Below, one piece after another: positions 21,460 to 30,663 of a stretch of DNA of 64,000 nucleotides. This stretch comes from CAWGXG01 sp963826505 (GTDB lineage Bacteria > Chloroflexota > Anaerolineae > Aggregatilineales > Aggregatilineaceae). The DNA lies in assembly GCA_963826505.1 (NCBI GenBank), contig CAWGXG010000009.1, positions 124,001-188,000 of the forward strand. The letters run 5' to 3'. The translations under genes and the position numbers were made by a program. The notes beneath the pieces were generated by a model. That model ran no database searches. It saw only the letters and a list, made by a program, of their open reading frames with translations, and had not been told where the DNA came from. Positions within the stretch are counted from its first letter, which is position 1, and every line of letters begins with the position of its first letter.

Positions 21460-21942
21460 ATGCGCGTTTACCTGGTCCGGCATGGTAAGGCGTCGAAAGA
21501 CCCGCAGTACATCCACGACGAGGACCGCCCCCTGACGCCGCGCGGGCGCGCGGATATGGCAGGACTGGCGGAGATCATGGTCCACGGCGGCATTCAGGTG
21601 CAGCAGATTAGGCACAGCGGCCTGCTGCGCGCCCAAGAAACCGCCGCGATCCTCGGGGGACATCTCAACCCGCCGGGCGGCGTGGTCGCGGTGACGGGTC
21701 TGCTGTTCGATGACCCGGTGTCGCATCTGCCGCGCGAGCTAGCCATCGAAACGGAGCCGGTCATGCTGGTCGGGCACAACCCGTTCATGGAGCGGCTGGC
21801 GGGGGCGCTGCTGAGCACGGAACCGCTGCGCACGCCGCTGCGTTTCGCCACGTCCAGCGCCGCCTGTTTCGAGCTGGTCGACGGCCAGTGGTCGCTGCGC
21901 TGGGCGCTGCACCGCGAATTGCTCGGCGACAGCGGGGATTAA
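21460..21942 (+). CDS. Histidine phosphatase family protein, SixA-like
   Basis: 160 residues. The RHG motif VYLVRHGKAS at the N-terminus, the conserved arginine in SGLLRAQETA and the second His in VMLVGHNPFME define a small phosphohistidine phosphatase of the SixA type, which removes phosphate from HPt domains or small phosphometabolites. Start ATG 21460 with GGGAGG ~8 nt upstream, not the earlier GTG 21442. A stand-alone gene; the substrate here is unknown. Confidence 0.9.
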   Translation: MRVYLVRHGKASKDPQYIHDEDRPLTPRGRADMAGLAEIMVHGGIQVQQIRHSGLLRAQETAAILGGHLNPPGGVVAVTGLLFDDPVSHLPRELAIETEPVMLVGHNPFMERLAGALLSTEPLRTPLRFATSSAACFELVDGQWSLRWALHRELLGDSGD

Positions 21943-22085
21943 TCAACGGCATCCCCAGCGACTAAATCTGGCGCCTGCCATCGATCCCTTGCCGTCAATA
22001 AGGCGTAGAGCGCACTCCGCTAGTCACAATGAAGTATACTGATAACAGAGACCCGGCGGGGTAAGCTGAGGGGAGGAATGCCGTA

Positions 22086-22523
22086 ATGTTAATATTCGAA
22101 TCGCAGATTGAAATCAATGCACCGGTTGATGTCGTCTGGCACCATCTCACCGAACTTGCCAGCTACCCGGAATGGAACCCCTATATTTTGTCGGCAGAGG
22201 GTAATTTGAAGCAAGGGGATATCGTGAAATTCAAAGTTGCCGGCATACCGATGACGCTCTCTGCACCGATCGTCAGTTGTGTGGAGAACAAGGAATTGAT
22301 CTGGGAAGCACGCGCACCCATACCCGGCGTCAAGCCACGCTACATTCGCCGCCTCGAGGCAATTGACGCCAATCGTACACGCTTCATCAACCGCGAGGAG
22401 TTCGCTGGTTGGGCAGTGCCACTCATAAGCCCGATGCTGAACCGCACGAGCAAACCATTGTTTCCAAAGACGTGTGCGGCCCTGAAAAAGCGTGTCGAAG
22501 AGGCAGTGGCCGAGTCTAGTTAA
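22086..22523 (+). CDS. SRPBCC family protein (polyketide cyclase/dehydrase-like)
   Basis: 145 residues, start ATG 22086 behind GGGGAGGAATG. FESQIEINAPVDVVWHHLTE... followed by YPEWNPYI is the typical opening of a START/Bet v 1-like fold with the hydrophobic cavity; the end is the long C-terminal helix. Such proteins bind lipids or aromatic ligands, and no catalytic function can be assigned. It converges on the glp operon across a hairpin. Confidence 0.85.
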   Translation: MLIFESQIEINAPVDVVWHHLTELASYPEWNPYILSAEGNLKQGDIVKFKVAGIPMTLSAPIVSCVENKELIWEARAPIPGVKPRYIRRLEAIDANRTRFINREEFAGWAVPLISPMLNRTSKPLFPKTCAALKKRVEEAVAESS

Positions 22524-22525
22524 TT

Positions 22526-22566
22526 GAGGTCACGGGTTTGACCGCCGAGTTTTCGCCCGTGACCTC
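22526..22566. terminator. Perfect 11-bp hairpin between convergent genes
   Basis: GAGGTCACGGG at 22526-22536 pairs perfectly with CCCGTGACCTC at 22556-22566 (19-nt loop). No clear T tract follows on either strand, but its place between the stops at 22523 (+) and 22600 (-) suggests a bidirectional terminator. Confidence 0.6.
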
Positions 22567-22599
22567 TGAAGCGGGCTTAGGAATCTGCCTTGTTTCAAG

Positions 22600-23917
22600 C
22601 TACCACGCTTTGACGGGATCGCCAGTGCGGGCCGTTGACTCGACCGGCGGGGTGTAGTGGTCCACCGACAGCCCGTACGCCTGCGCGACCAGCTCGACCG
22701 GGTGAATCGTCGTCGCACCGGTCAGCGATTTGATCTGCCAGCGACACGTCTCCGTATCGCAGACCACCGTATCCGCCGAAGCATCATACACCTGCTGCGC
22801 CAGCGACCAGCCCACCGCCTCGGCAATATCGCGCTTTTCCGCCTTATAGCCGTACGTGCCCGCGATACCACAGCAGTCCGCGTCGATCTCCCACACGCGT
22901 AATTCGGGGATCAGGTCAAGCACGTCCAACGCCGGGCGGCCCATGCCGTGCGCTTTGAGCTGGCAGGGCGCGTGATAGGGAAGCTCGCGCGGGATAGCGC
23001 GGAAATCTGTTGGCAGGCGGCCTTCATGGTGCAGCTTGGCGAGGAATTCCATGAAGTCGTAGGTATTAGCCGCGACCAACTTCGCGTCGTCGTCTTCCAG
23101 GCCGAGCACATGCTGGTAATCGCCCTTGATCGCGGTCATGCAGCTGGCGGACGTGCCGACAATCGGAATCCCGCGCCGGGCATAGTCTTTGAAGGCGTCG
23201 ATATTGGTCCGCGCGTAGCGCCGCGCCGCGTTGAAATCGCCGTTGGACTGCGCAGGCAGCCCGCAGCACGTCTGCGGTGGAATCTCAACGTGCAGCCCGA
23301 TGTGCTCCAGCACGGCGACCGCCAGTTTGCCGATGTGCGGCTCGTAGGTATTGGTCGAGCAACCGTGAAAATAGACCACGCGCTGCGCGTCGGATACCGG
23401 TTCCGGGCGCGGGTGCGCCTTTAAGCTGCTTTTTCCACCACCCTCGGAAGGTGTAGCCCGCCCAACCCGGCAGCGGTCCGCGCGCCGACACCTTGAACAA
23501 CTTCTCCGCCAGCCAGCGCAGCGGGCGGCTGCGTACGCCGAAATTGGCCAGCGGCGCGAGGGGCGTCCCCAGGCGGCCCCACAGCTCGTTCCGGCTGAGG
23601 AACCAGTTGCGCGGCGACATGCCGTGCGTTTCGGTCATGCGGGCTTTGGCCTGCGTGTTGATCTCCATAACGCGCACGCCGTGCGGGCAGACCAGCGTGC
23701 AGATGCCGCACCCGGAACAGTAATCGATAGCGTGATCGGGCGACGGTTCACCGGGTAGACGCATGCGCTGCGCCTGCGGCCCGACCGTCTTGGGACCGGG
23801 GAAGAGCGGCGTCACCGCGGCGACCGGGCAGGCTGACGTACACACGTTGCATTTCAAGCAGTGATCCGCCGTGAACGGCGTTTGTTCGATGAGATGAAGC
23901 AGTGAATTTTCGGTCAT
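22600..23917 (-). CDS. glpC: Anaerobic glycerol-3-phosphate dehydrogenase subunit C (one frameshift)
   Basis: Membrane-associated iron-sulfur subunit passing electrons from GlpAB to quinone. Start ATG 23917 (MTENSLLHLIEQ). Two 4Fe-4S motifs, CLKCNVCTSACP and CSGCGICTLVCP, are followed after a break by the Cys-rich CCG domains (YFHGCSTNTYEP, TCCGLPAQ, YHAPCQLKAHG, DADCCGIAGTYG). The frame shifts by one extra base near 23425 (QLK / AHPRPEPVSD on the two sides); restored length is ~438 residues, normal for GlpC. Lies downstream of glpA, glpB and a Nudix gene on the same strand. Confidence 0.9.
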
Positions 23918-23992
23918 CGACGGTCCCAACACTCCACATCGTTCGCCGCGCGCCGCGCACCTGCGACCGGACGGCCCCGCTTATAGACTTTA

Positions 23993-24652
23993 TCAAACCT
24001 GCCGCAGATCGGGGAACACGTCCGCCAGCAGCGACAGCCAGCCATCCTGCGGCGCGATGATCGGCGGCAGCGCATCCAGCCGCGCCCAAAACAGGGTGAA
24101 CACATGATTATCAGCGTTGACCTGCCAGCGCGGCGCGCTCTCGCCCGCGTACTCCAGGTGAAAAAAGTGCCGCACCTGCCGGTAAGCCAGCGCGTCGTCG
24201 GGCACCCAGCCGGTAATGCGATACGTGACGTAGTCCCGTTCTGGCTCGCGGTCGTATTCCACATAGGTGACCAGCTCATAGCCGTTGATCGCGCGCGCGG
24301 CGCGCTCCACCCAGTTACCGCGCGGAAAGTGCGCCCAATCGAAGCTGGACGGATCGGGCCGGGCGTAAACCGTTGTCGAACGGATCACCACGGCGCGCCC
24401 TGCCAGCAGCGGATCGTCGCGCTGGCCCAGAGCGTGCTTGAGAACCAGCCCGTCGGTCAAACCAGTTTCCTCGCGGACTTCGCGCCACACCGCCGCCTCG
24501 ACGACTTCGCCCTCTTCGACCGTACCCGCCGGAATCTGGTTTCCGGCGTAGGGATGCGCGATCAGCAGCAGCTCGTGTCCGTGCGCCGCCGGACGCGTGA
24601 CGAACGCCGTCACCTTGTGCATGGTCGATCCTGTACTGGGCCGGGTGGACAT
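23993..24652 (-). CDS. Nudix hydrolase
   Basis: 219 residues. Complete Nudix box GTVEEGEVVEAAVWREVREETGL split across the usual spacing (G-x5-E-x7-REVREETGL), so Mg2+-dependent pyrophosphohydrolase activity is expected; the substrate is unknown. Start ATG 24652 preceded by GGAGG at 8 nt; the GTG at 24661 lies between the ribosome binding site and this ATG. It sits between glpB and glpC, 17 bases after the glpB stop. The long C-terminal part (~100 residues with HFFHLEYAG and VFTLFWARLD) is typical of stand-alone Nudix proteins. Confidence 0.88.
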   Translation of the reverse strand: MSTRPSTGSTMHKVTAFVTRPAAHGHELLLIAHPYAGNQIPAGTVEEGEVVEAAVWREVREETGLTDGLVLKHALGQRDDPLLAGRAVVIRSTTVYARPDPSSFDWAHFPRGNWVERAARAINGYELVTYVEYDREPERDYVTYRITGWVPDDALAYRQVRHFFHLEYAGESAPRWQVNADNHVFTLFWARLDALPPIIAPQDGWLSLLADVFPDLRQV

Positions 24653-24669
24653 CACAGCCACCTCCGCAC

Positions 24670-26019
24670 CTAGAACGCATTCTTCGGTGCGAGTTCCAAT
24701 GCCGCCTCGACCGCCCGGTACGCGGTCGCCAGCGCGACGCCCTCCGCGCAGCCGTCCGTCAGCGGATTAAAGCCGGCCAGCAGGTGCCCGGCGGCGAAGA
24801 CGTTCTCCAACACGGGCGCGCCTTCCGCGTCAAGCGGCCGCATGTGGGCATCCACGCGCAGCCCGGTCTGGCGGTGGATGGGGTGACCGCGTTCTTGCAG
24901 CAGGTGCGCGGCATACCAGCCCGCGCGCCCCTCGCCGGGCGGAGCCAGCACCGGCAGATCGAAGATCGGCTCCCAGATGCGACCCGTTTCGTCACTTTGC
25001 AGGCCGCCGTTATACAGGCCGCCCGTCGCCAGAATGAAACGGTCGGCGTAGAAGGGGTTAGTGTGCCCCAACGCATCGACGTTGACGCCCAGACAGCGCC
25101 CATTCTCCACAAGCGCACCCACGACGGCGTGCCCCACCTGGACCCGCGCCCGTTCGCGCAGCAACCAGCGTCGCAGCCGGTTACCCAGGCGCGTCCCGGC
25201 GGTGCTGGGCGGCAGCGTGGGAATTTCGAAAACGAGACAGCCCAGTCCATCAATGAAATCGGCCAACGCTTCCTCGTGGTGATCCAATCCGATCACCGCT
25301 GGAAAGCCCACTTTGGCCGCGCCCTTGACGTGCGGCTTGACCTGTTAAATCACGGCGGCACGAGCGGCGCGGTCATCGAGCAGACGCGCCAGATCGCCCG
25401 GCCACCAGTCCCAGGCGCGGCTCGCGCCCGGCAGGTCGACGTGCAGCGCGCGCGCCGCGATGCCCGCCGCGCTCAGCGTATCCGCCGCCAGATCCGGGTA
25501 AAAATCGCGCCAGCCGTTGAAGCCCACCAACAGCAGCCCGCCCGCGTCCAGCCCGGTCAGATCGCCGTTGGCGATGCCGCGCGGGGCCAGCAGCGGCGTC
25601 TGCAGCGCGCCGAGCATGGTCGGCAGGCGCAGGTTGTGGCCGTCCTTGTGACGCATGGCGTAGGGCAGCCCGATCTGGGTGGTCAGCACCTGGAAGTTCT
25701 CCAGGCCGCACACCAGCGCATCATGCCCGGCGCGCGCGTAGGGGTGATCGGGGTTAAGCGCCGCGAAGCCGCGCACCTCGGCGATCACATCGTCTTCGGC
25801 CCGATCGCACACGCTGATCCAGCCGGGCGCGACTAGCTGCTGGCCCCAGCCCGCGGCGATCAGGCGGACGCGTGCGCCCGCTTTGACCGCGTGCGCGGCG
25901 GCGGTCAGCCCTGCCAGCCCGGCCCCAATCACGATCACATCCACACCGTCGCTGCGCCGGACGATCGCGCAGCCTTCCTGCGCGGCTTTGACCGTAGAAG
26001 GCGATTTTGAGTCACTCAC
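24670..26019 (-). CDS. glpB: Anaerobic glycerol-3-phosphate dehydrogenase subunit B (in-frame stop)
   Basis: Flavoprotein subunit. Start GTG 26019 with GGAGG 6 nt upstream, overlapping the glpA stop by 8 bases. FAD motif VIVIGAGLAGLTAAAHA near the N-terminus, GGLYNGGLQSDETGRI and the end FAAGHLLAGFNPLTDGCAEGVALATA are diagnostic of GlpB. A TAA at 25345-25347 interrupts the frame about halfway; codons on both sides are in the same phase (AAVI-stop-QVKPHVKGAAKVGFPAV), so only a base change (probably CAA to TAA, Gln) separates it from a full 449-residue protein. Confidence 0.88.
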
Positions 26020-27646
26020 GGTTAGCCTCCTCAGTGCGGGATGGTGCACTGTCAGGCACCGTGTCGTCAATCGTGCTACTGGGCGGCTCGACCAGTCGGT
26101 CCAGGCCGAGCGTACGGCGGTAAATCAGCTCGTCCAGGTAGAACTGGCGCAGTTGGTGACCCCACAGCAGCGGCCTGACTCCCCGGAAACGCTCGCTCAC
26201 AAAATCGGACAGCGCACGAGCCGGATCGACCTGCTGGGCGCCCTGCATAGCACGCAGCACGCCCGCCGCGCGGACCGCGCAGAAACCCGCCTGACACGGC
26301 CCCATGCCCAGCCGCAGATCGCGCCGCAAATCGTCCAACGCGACTGGCGCATCGCCATAGGCGGCGATGGCCGCTTCGAGCTGCGGGCGCGTGACCATCT
26401 CGCATTCGCAGATCAACTCACCGGGCGTCTCGCCGTGTTCGAGATCGTGCAGGCGGTGGTCCAGCCGGTGATAATGCCGTTCGATGCCGGGCAGTACTTC
26501 GCTGGCGGTGGTGCACGGTTGTGTGACGCCCAACTGCGCGCAGACCGCATCGACCGCTTTTTCGGCCATCAAGCGGCAGGTGGTCAGCTTGCCGCCCACG
26601 ACGGTAACCAAGCCCTGCAGACCGTCGCGCTCGGCATGATCGATCACGGAAAAGGTGCGTTTAACATCGCGGCCCTCGGCGTCGGCGTTACCCGCTTCGG
26701 GCGGCTCATAGAGCGGACGCACTCCCGCCCAGGCGCGCAGCGCGCGTCCGTATTGGATGCCGGGCACCACGGCGTTGGCTTCGTGCAGAATCTTGCTGAC
26801 TTCCCACGGCTCGATGCGAATATCATCGGGCTGCCCGGTGTGCACCGAGGTCGTGCCGAGCACACACACCGTCCCTACCGGCACCAGGATATCGCCATCA
26901 TCCGCCGGGCGCAGCCGGTTGACGACCGTGTTAACCCAGCGCGTGTTCATGGCGATCATCGCGCCCCGATCGAAGCGAATGCGCACATCCAGCCCGGCCA
27001 GCGCAGCCACCACGCCGGACCACGCCCCGGCCGCATTGAGCACACAGGTGGCGTGGATGGTCTGGCGCTCGCCGGTGCGCGTGTCTTCCAGATGCGCGCC
27101 ACGAATCGCGTCCCCTTCGCGGATCAGGCCGGTCACGTGGCGGTAGATCAGGGCGTCACTGCCCAGGGCGCGCGCTGCCTCCACAAAAGCGTGGATCAGG
27201 TCGAAGGAGTCGCACGAGCCGTCCGGCACGCGGTAGGCCGCGGTGATGGCGCGCGTCAGGGCCGGTTCTTCGGCGCGAGCCTGCTGCGCCGTGATCGCCT
27301 CTGCCGGGATGCCACTCTTGCCGCAGCCAGCCAGCCATTGTTGGGGGAAATCGGCGGGATCGTCGGGCGTGGCGATGAACAATCCGCCCGTGTCCTCAAT
27401 CGCAAAGGGCGCGATGCGCCGCAGCGTGCGGTTTTCTTCGATGCACTCGCGGGCCGTTTCCAGGTCGCGCCCGGCATAGCGACCGCCGGAGTGCAGCAGG
27501 CCGTGATAGCGGCCCGAGGTGCCCGTCACGAGGTCGTTCTGCTCGACCAGCACGGCGCGCAGCCCGCGACGCGCCAGATCGTACAACGCGGCGGCACCCG
27601 TCGCGCCCCCGCCGATCACCAGCACGTCAACCGAAAGTGTGGACAA
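26012..27646 (-). CDS. glpA: Anaerobic glycerol-3-phosphate dehydrogenase subunit A
   Basis: 544 residues, intact. Oxidises sn-glycerol-3-phosphate to dihydroxyacetone phosphate. FAD-binding VDVLVIGGGATGAAALYDL, the substrate-pocket region GTSGRYHGLLHSGGRYA, and the C-terminal BFD-like [2Fe-2S] domain (LICECEMVTRPQ ... MGPCQAGFC). The start is TTG 27646, supported by AGGAG 7 nt upstream. First gene of glpA-glpB-nudix-glpC; its promoter is in 27647-27785 but I could not place the hexamers. Confidence 0.92.
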   Translation of the reverse strand: MSTLSVDVLVIGGGATGAAALYDLARRGLRAVLVEQNDLVTGTSGRYHGLLHSGGRYAGRDLETARECIEENRTLRRIAPFAIEDTGGLFIATPDDPADFPQQWLAGCGKSGIPAEAITAQQARAEEPALTRAITAAYRVPDGSCDSFDLIHAFVEAARALGSDALIYRHVTGLIREGDAIRGAHLEDTRTGERQTIHATCVLNAAGAWSGVVAALAGLDVRIRFDRGAMIAMNTRWVNTVVNRLRPADDGDILVPVGTVCVLGTTSVHTGQPDDIRIEPWEVSKILHEANAVVPGIQYGRALRAWAGVRPLYEPPEAGNADAEGRDVKRTFSVIDHAERDGLQGLVTVVGGKLTTCRLMAEKAVDAVCAQLGVTQPCTTASEVLPGIERHYHRLDHRLHDLEHGETPGELICECEMVTRPQLEAAIAAYGDAPVALDDLRRDLRLGMGPCQAGFCAVRAAGVLRAMQGAQQVDPARALSDFVSERFRGVRPLLWGHQLRQFYLDELIYRRTLGLDRLVEPPSSTIDDTVPDSAPSRTEEANRE

Positions 27647-27785
27647 AATCAGACTCCTGAAGCGTTCAAAAAGAGGCTCTCTTACGCCTGAATGTCAGCG
27701 TGTCTCTATTTGGGGAGCATACCACGCGCTCCCGGCAGGTGATAGTTATTTCTGTCACAATTACCCGTGACGGTTAGTAGCGCCC

Positions 27786-28571
27786 TCATTCCGCTTGAAT
27801 CTGCTGGCGCACCCCGGCGACGGCTTCGGTGGGATATCCGTCCACGCAATCGCGCAGCAGGCGATCCGCCAGATCGAGCATGCCCAGCGCCGTCTGAACC
27901 AGATCGCGCCGCAGCAGATCGTTGATCTCCGCGCCGAGGGCCGGGTAAGCCGTCTCGAAGCGGCGCAGCGGATCGAGATTATCGAGCGCGCCGGGGTGAT
28001 CGGTGGCGACGTGCTTGGCGATCAGGCGCAGCAGCATGTGCAGCGCCGATGCCGTGATGAACTGCCGGGCGCTCAACTGCTCGCCGCGCCGGTAGCGTCC
28101 CGCGCCGACCAGCAGATTGGTGAGGAATTGGCCGAGCAGGTAGGAATCGTCGTGAACTGCGCGCTCGAACTCCGCGACGGTGACGCGGCGCATCTGCTCC
28201 AACTCCGTCACCAGATCGTCCCGATCGATCAACAGGCGGTAATCGTTAACTTTGGCACGCCGCAGTCCTGCCCGGTCGAAGATGGCGAATTCGAGCAAGT
28301 GGCCGCTGCGATAGACGACTTTGTAGCCGTCCTGCGTTTCGCGGAAGCGCAGCACGATCTGGTCGCTGTCGGGCAGCCAGTCGAAATGCGCGTGATACCA
28401 TGCCAGCGCGCCCGGCTCTACGATCAGCCAGAAATCGTGATCCGACCACTGATCGGGCTGGTGCGAGATGCCCGCCATTGAACCCGCCGCCATCAGGCCC
28501 AGGACACGCGGATCGCGTTCGAGCGTGGTGCGCAGGGCGTCGGTAAAAGCCTGGTAATCGTGTGGATCCAT
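27786..28571 (-). CDS. Nucleotidyltransferase-fold protein (aminoglycoside adenylyltransferase-like)
   Basis: 261 residues. GSMAGISHQPDQWSDHDFW carries the GSx(n)[DE]xD signature of polymerase-beta-type nucleotidyltransferases, with a helical C-terminal region as in streptomycin/aminoglycoside adenylyltransferase relatives. Start ATG 28571 (MDPHDYQAF) preferred over the upstream start. It follows hisS by 99 bases and may be the last gene of the histidine-attenuated operon. No evidence that it confers resistance. Confidence 0.75.
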   Translation of the reverse strand: MDPHDYQAFTDALRTTLERDPRVLGLMAAGSMAGISHQPDQWSDHDFWLIVEPGALAWYHAHFDWLPDSDQIVLRFRETQDGYKVVYRSGHLLEFAIFDRAGLRRAKVNDYRLLIDRDDLVTELEQMRRVTVAEFERAVHDDSYLLGQFLTNLLVGAGRYRRGEQLSARQFITASALHMLLRLIAKHVATDHPGALDNLDPLRRFETAYPALGAEINDLLRRDLVQTALGMLDLADRLLRDCVDGYPTEAVAGVRQQIQAE

Positions 28572-28670
28572 GGGCGATGATCCTGTTCTTGAATACAGGG
28601 AGAACACGTGCAAGAAATCGGATTTCGCGAACGTTCGACGCGTTTTTGCCCCACCGTTTACCGCAACTTC

Positions 28671-30005
28671 TTACCCCGCCAGCAGACCACGCACCGCGTC
28701 CGCCACGCCCGCACGCGGAGTCGTGACTTCCTGCCCGTCACGCAGTCGCTTGAGCTTGACCACGCCCGCCGCGATCTCGTCCGCGCCCACGAACGCCACA
28801 ATCTGCGCGCCTTTTTTGTCGGCGTATTGAATCTGCTTGCCGATGTTGCGCTTGGGATTCATGTACACTTCGGTGCGGACCCCCGCGGCGCGTAACTCGT
28901 TGCCCAGCGCCAGCGATGCACCTTGCGTCGCCGCGTCGAAGACGGTGACGAAGGCTTGCACGACGGTGCTGCTGACCTCTGGCGGATAGAGGTTGAGCAG
29001 GTCCATCAGATCGATGATGCGCTCGATGCCCAGGCTGGAACCGGTCGTGGGCATGCTTTCCTTGCGGAACATGCCGATCAGCCGGTCGTAGCGCCCGCCG
29101 CCGGTCACACTGCCCAGGTTATCCGGTTTGGTGATCATCGTCTCGTAGACCGGGCCGGTGTAATAGCCCAGGCCGCGCACCATCGCCAGATCGACGGTGA
29201 ACATGCTGTCCGGCACGCCCATCGCCGTCAGGTATTCGACGATCTGCTCGATCTCGGTGATGCCCTCCTGCGCGCTGGCGATGCCATCCAACTGCGCGCG
29301 GACCTCGCCCAACGTCTCGACGCCGCCCTCGCGCAATTGCAGCAGCGCCATCATGCGGTCGATGACGTCTGACGGGATGCCGCTGGCGGCCAGTTCCTTG
29401 TCGACGCCATCCAACCCGATCTTGTCCAGCTTGTCGATGCTGCGGTACAGATCGCCTAACTGCGTATCAGGCACGCCCGCGTAGATACCGATCCCATTGA
29501 GGATTTTGCGGTTGTTGATATGCACCTGGAAATCCTGAAACCCCAAACGACGCAGCGCGGTCCCTAACAGGCTGACGATCTCGGCGTCGGCGGCCATGCT
29601 CGACACGCCAACGATATCCACATCGCATTGGAAGAACTCGCGGTAGCGGCCCTTTTGCGGGCGATCACCGCGCCAGACCGGCGCGATGTGATAGCGCCGG
29701 AAGGGCATCGACAGATCGTGTTCGTGCATCGCCACGTAACGCGCCAACGGCACGGTCAGGTCATAACGCAGCGCGAGTTCTTCTTTGCCGCCGGGATGCT
29801 GCGCGTAGAAAATCAGTTTGTCGGTTTCTTCGCCGGATTTTCCGAGCAGCGTTTCGAGCATTTCGAGCACGGGCGTGTAGATCGGCTCGAAGCCGAATGT
29901 CTGGAAGGTGTCGGTGATCACGCCCATCACGTACTCGCGCTTGATCACTTCTTGCGGCAGAAAATCGCGCATCCCCTTCGGTAAACGGGCATCAATTTGA
30001 GGCAT
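28671..30005 (-). CDS. hisS: Histidyl-tRNA synthetase
   Basis: 444 residues; charges tRNA-His. Class II motifs: LPKGMRDFLPQ at the N-terminus, motif 2 region (FRRYHIAPVWRGDRPQKGRYREFFQCD), LALRYDLTVPLARYVA, the His-A motif GLGYYTGPVYE and motif 3 (GSSLGIERI), with the C-terminal anticodon-binding domain (VQAFVTVF ... EVYMNPKRNIGKQIQYADKKGAQIVAF). Start ATG 30005 is preferred to 30011 because GGAG is 9 nt away rather than 3. It follows the phosphatase gene by 39 bases and is read from the promoter at 30664-30692 through the His leader and attenuator. Confidence 0.95.
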   Translation of the reverse strand: MPQIDARLPKGMRDFLPQEVIKREYVMGVITDTFQTFGFEPIYTPVLEMLETLLGKSGEETDKLIFYAQHPGGKEELALRYDLTVPLARYVAMHEHDLSMPFRRYHIAPVWRGDRPQKGRYREFFQCDVDIVGVSSMAADAEIVSLLGTALRRLGFQDFQVHINNRKILNGIGIYAGVPDTQLGDLYRSIDKLDKIGLDGVDKELAASGIPSDVIDRMMALLQLREGGVETLGEVRAQLDGIASAQEGITEIEQIVEYLTAMGVPDSMFTVDLAMVRGLGYYTGPVYETMITKPDNLGSVTGGGRYDRLIGMFRKESMPTTGSSLGIERIIDLMDLLNLYPPEVSSTVVQAFVTVFDAATQGASLALGNELRAAGVRTEVYMNPKRNIGKQIQYADKKGAQIVAFVGADEIAAGVVKLKRLRDGQEVTTPRAGVADAVRGLLAG

Positions 30006-30044
30006 TGGCATTTACTCCGTAGATGAGATCAGCCGCCAGTGGGC

Positions 30045-30452
30045 TTATTCCACGGGCGACAGGGTAAACACATCATCCAGCCACAGCGCGATCTCGTCGC
30101 GCACGCGGCGAAAGACAGCGAGCTGTTCGGACTCAGGGAAACGGGCCGGGTCGGTGAAATCGCGGTGATGGCGCACTGCCTTACCCGGAAAGATCGGGCA
30201 GGCTTCCGACGCGCGATCGCACACCGTCAGCACGTAATCGAACGACTGGTTGAAGAATTCCGCCATGCTTTTGGAGCGCGCGCCGCTGATGTCGATGCCG
30301 ATCTCGGCCAATGCCTGAATCGCACCGGGCAGCACGTGCCCCGTCGGATGGCTGCCCGCGCTGAACACCTCGAAGCGCTGGCCCGCGCGGGCGCGCAGCA
30401 GCCCTTCGGCCATCTGCGAGCGGGCGGAGTTGCCGGTACAGAGAATCAACAC
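30045..30452 (-). CDS. Arsenate reductase/low-molecular-weight protein tyrosine phosphatase family protein
   Basis: 135 residues. P-loop ILCTGNSARSQMAEGLLR (CX5R-type phosphatase loop) followed by SAGSHPTGHVLPGAI, DISGARSKSMAEFF and YVLTVCDRASEACPIFPG: thioredoxin-coupled ArsC type, including a later Cys pair. The frame is open to GTG 30563, but that region is the attenuator hairpin. GTG 30452 gives the usual family length, though with only a weak AAAGAA ribosome site, so the start is uncertain. Its place between a His leader and hisS is odd for an arsenic gene. Confidence 0.82.
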   Translation of the reverse strand: MLILCTGNSARSQMAEGLLRARAGQRFEVFSAGSHPTGHVLPGAIQALAEIGIDISGARSKSMAEFFNQSFDYVLTVCDRASEACPIFPGKAVRHHRDFTDPARFPESEQLAVFRRVRDEIALWLDDVFTLSPVE

Positions 30453-30536
30453 GCGTTCTTTAGGAGTTATCGTAGCTGTCCTCGCGAAGTACTCTTTAAC
30501 CGAACGAATCCCATCCCCTGGACCGTCCCCAGACGC

Positions 30537-30567
30537 AAAAAAAGCGTGGCGTCTATCGACCACGCTT
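30537..30567 (-). terminator. Attenuator terminator of the hisS operon
   Basis: Read on the minus strand: AAGCGTGG (30567-30560), 10-nt loop, CCACGCTT (30549-30542), then a T run to 30537. It starts 25 nt after the leader-peptide stop codon. The 5' arm GCGTG (30565-30561) can instead pair with CACGC (30578-30574), which would form an antiterminator. Confidence 0.85.
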
Positions 30568-30591
30568 CAACAGGCGTGCGCTAGCGCCGAC

Positions 30592-30636
30592 TCACGGTCT
30601 ATCACAATGATGATGATGGTGAACGCGCTGCGTCAT
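30592..30636 (-). CDS. Histidine leader peptide, 14 residues, five consecutive His codons
   Basis: ATG 30636 to TGA 30592 encodes MTQRVHHHHHCDRP, with codons CAC CAT CAT CAT CAT in a row. AAGGAG (30650-30645) lies 8 nt upstream, and a strong promoter (TTGTCA-N17-TATACT) ends 28 nt before the start codon. The stop is 25 nt before a perfect terminator hairpin, and alternative pairings exist (AGCGC 30629-30625 with GCGCT 30587-30583; CACGC 30578-30574 with GCGTG 30565-30561). This is the full anatomy of ribosome-mediated attenuation: scarce His-tRNA stalls the ribosome on the His run and should favour the antiterminator, switching on hisS downstream. Too short for automatic gene callers. Confidence 0.88.
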   Translation of the reverse strand: MTQRVHHHHHCDRP

Positions 30637-30663
30637 GGGGATCACTCCTTGACTGATGTTATG

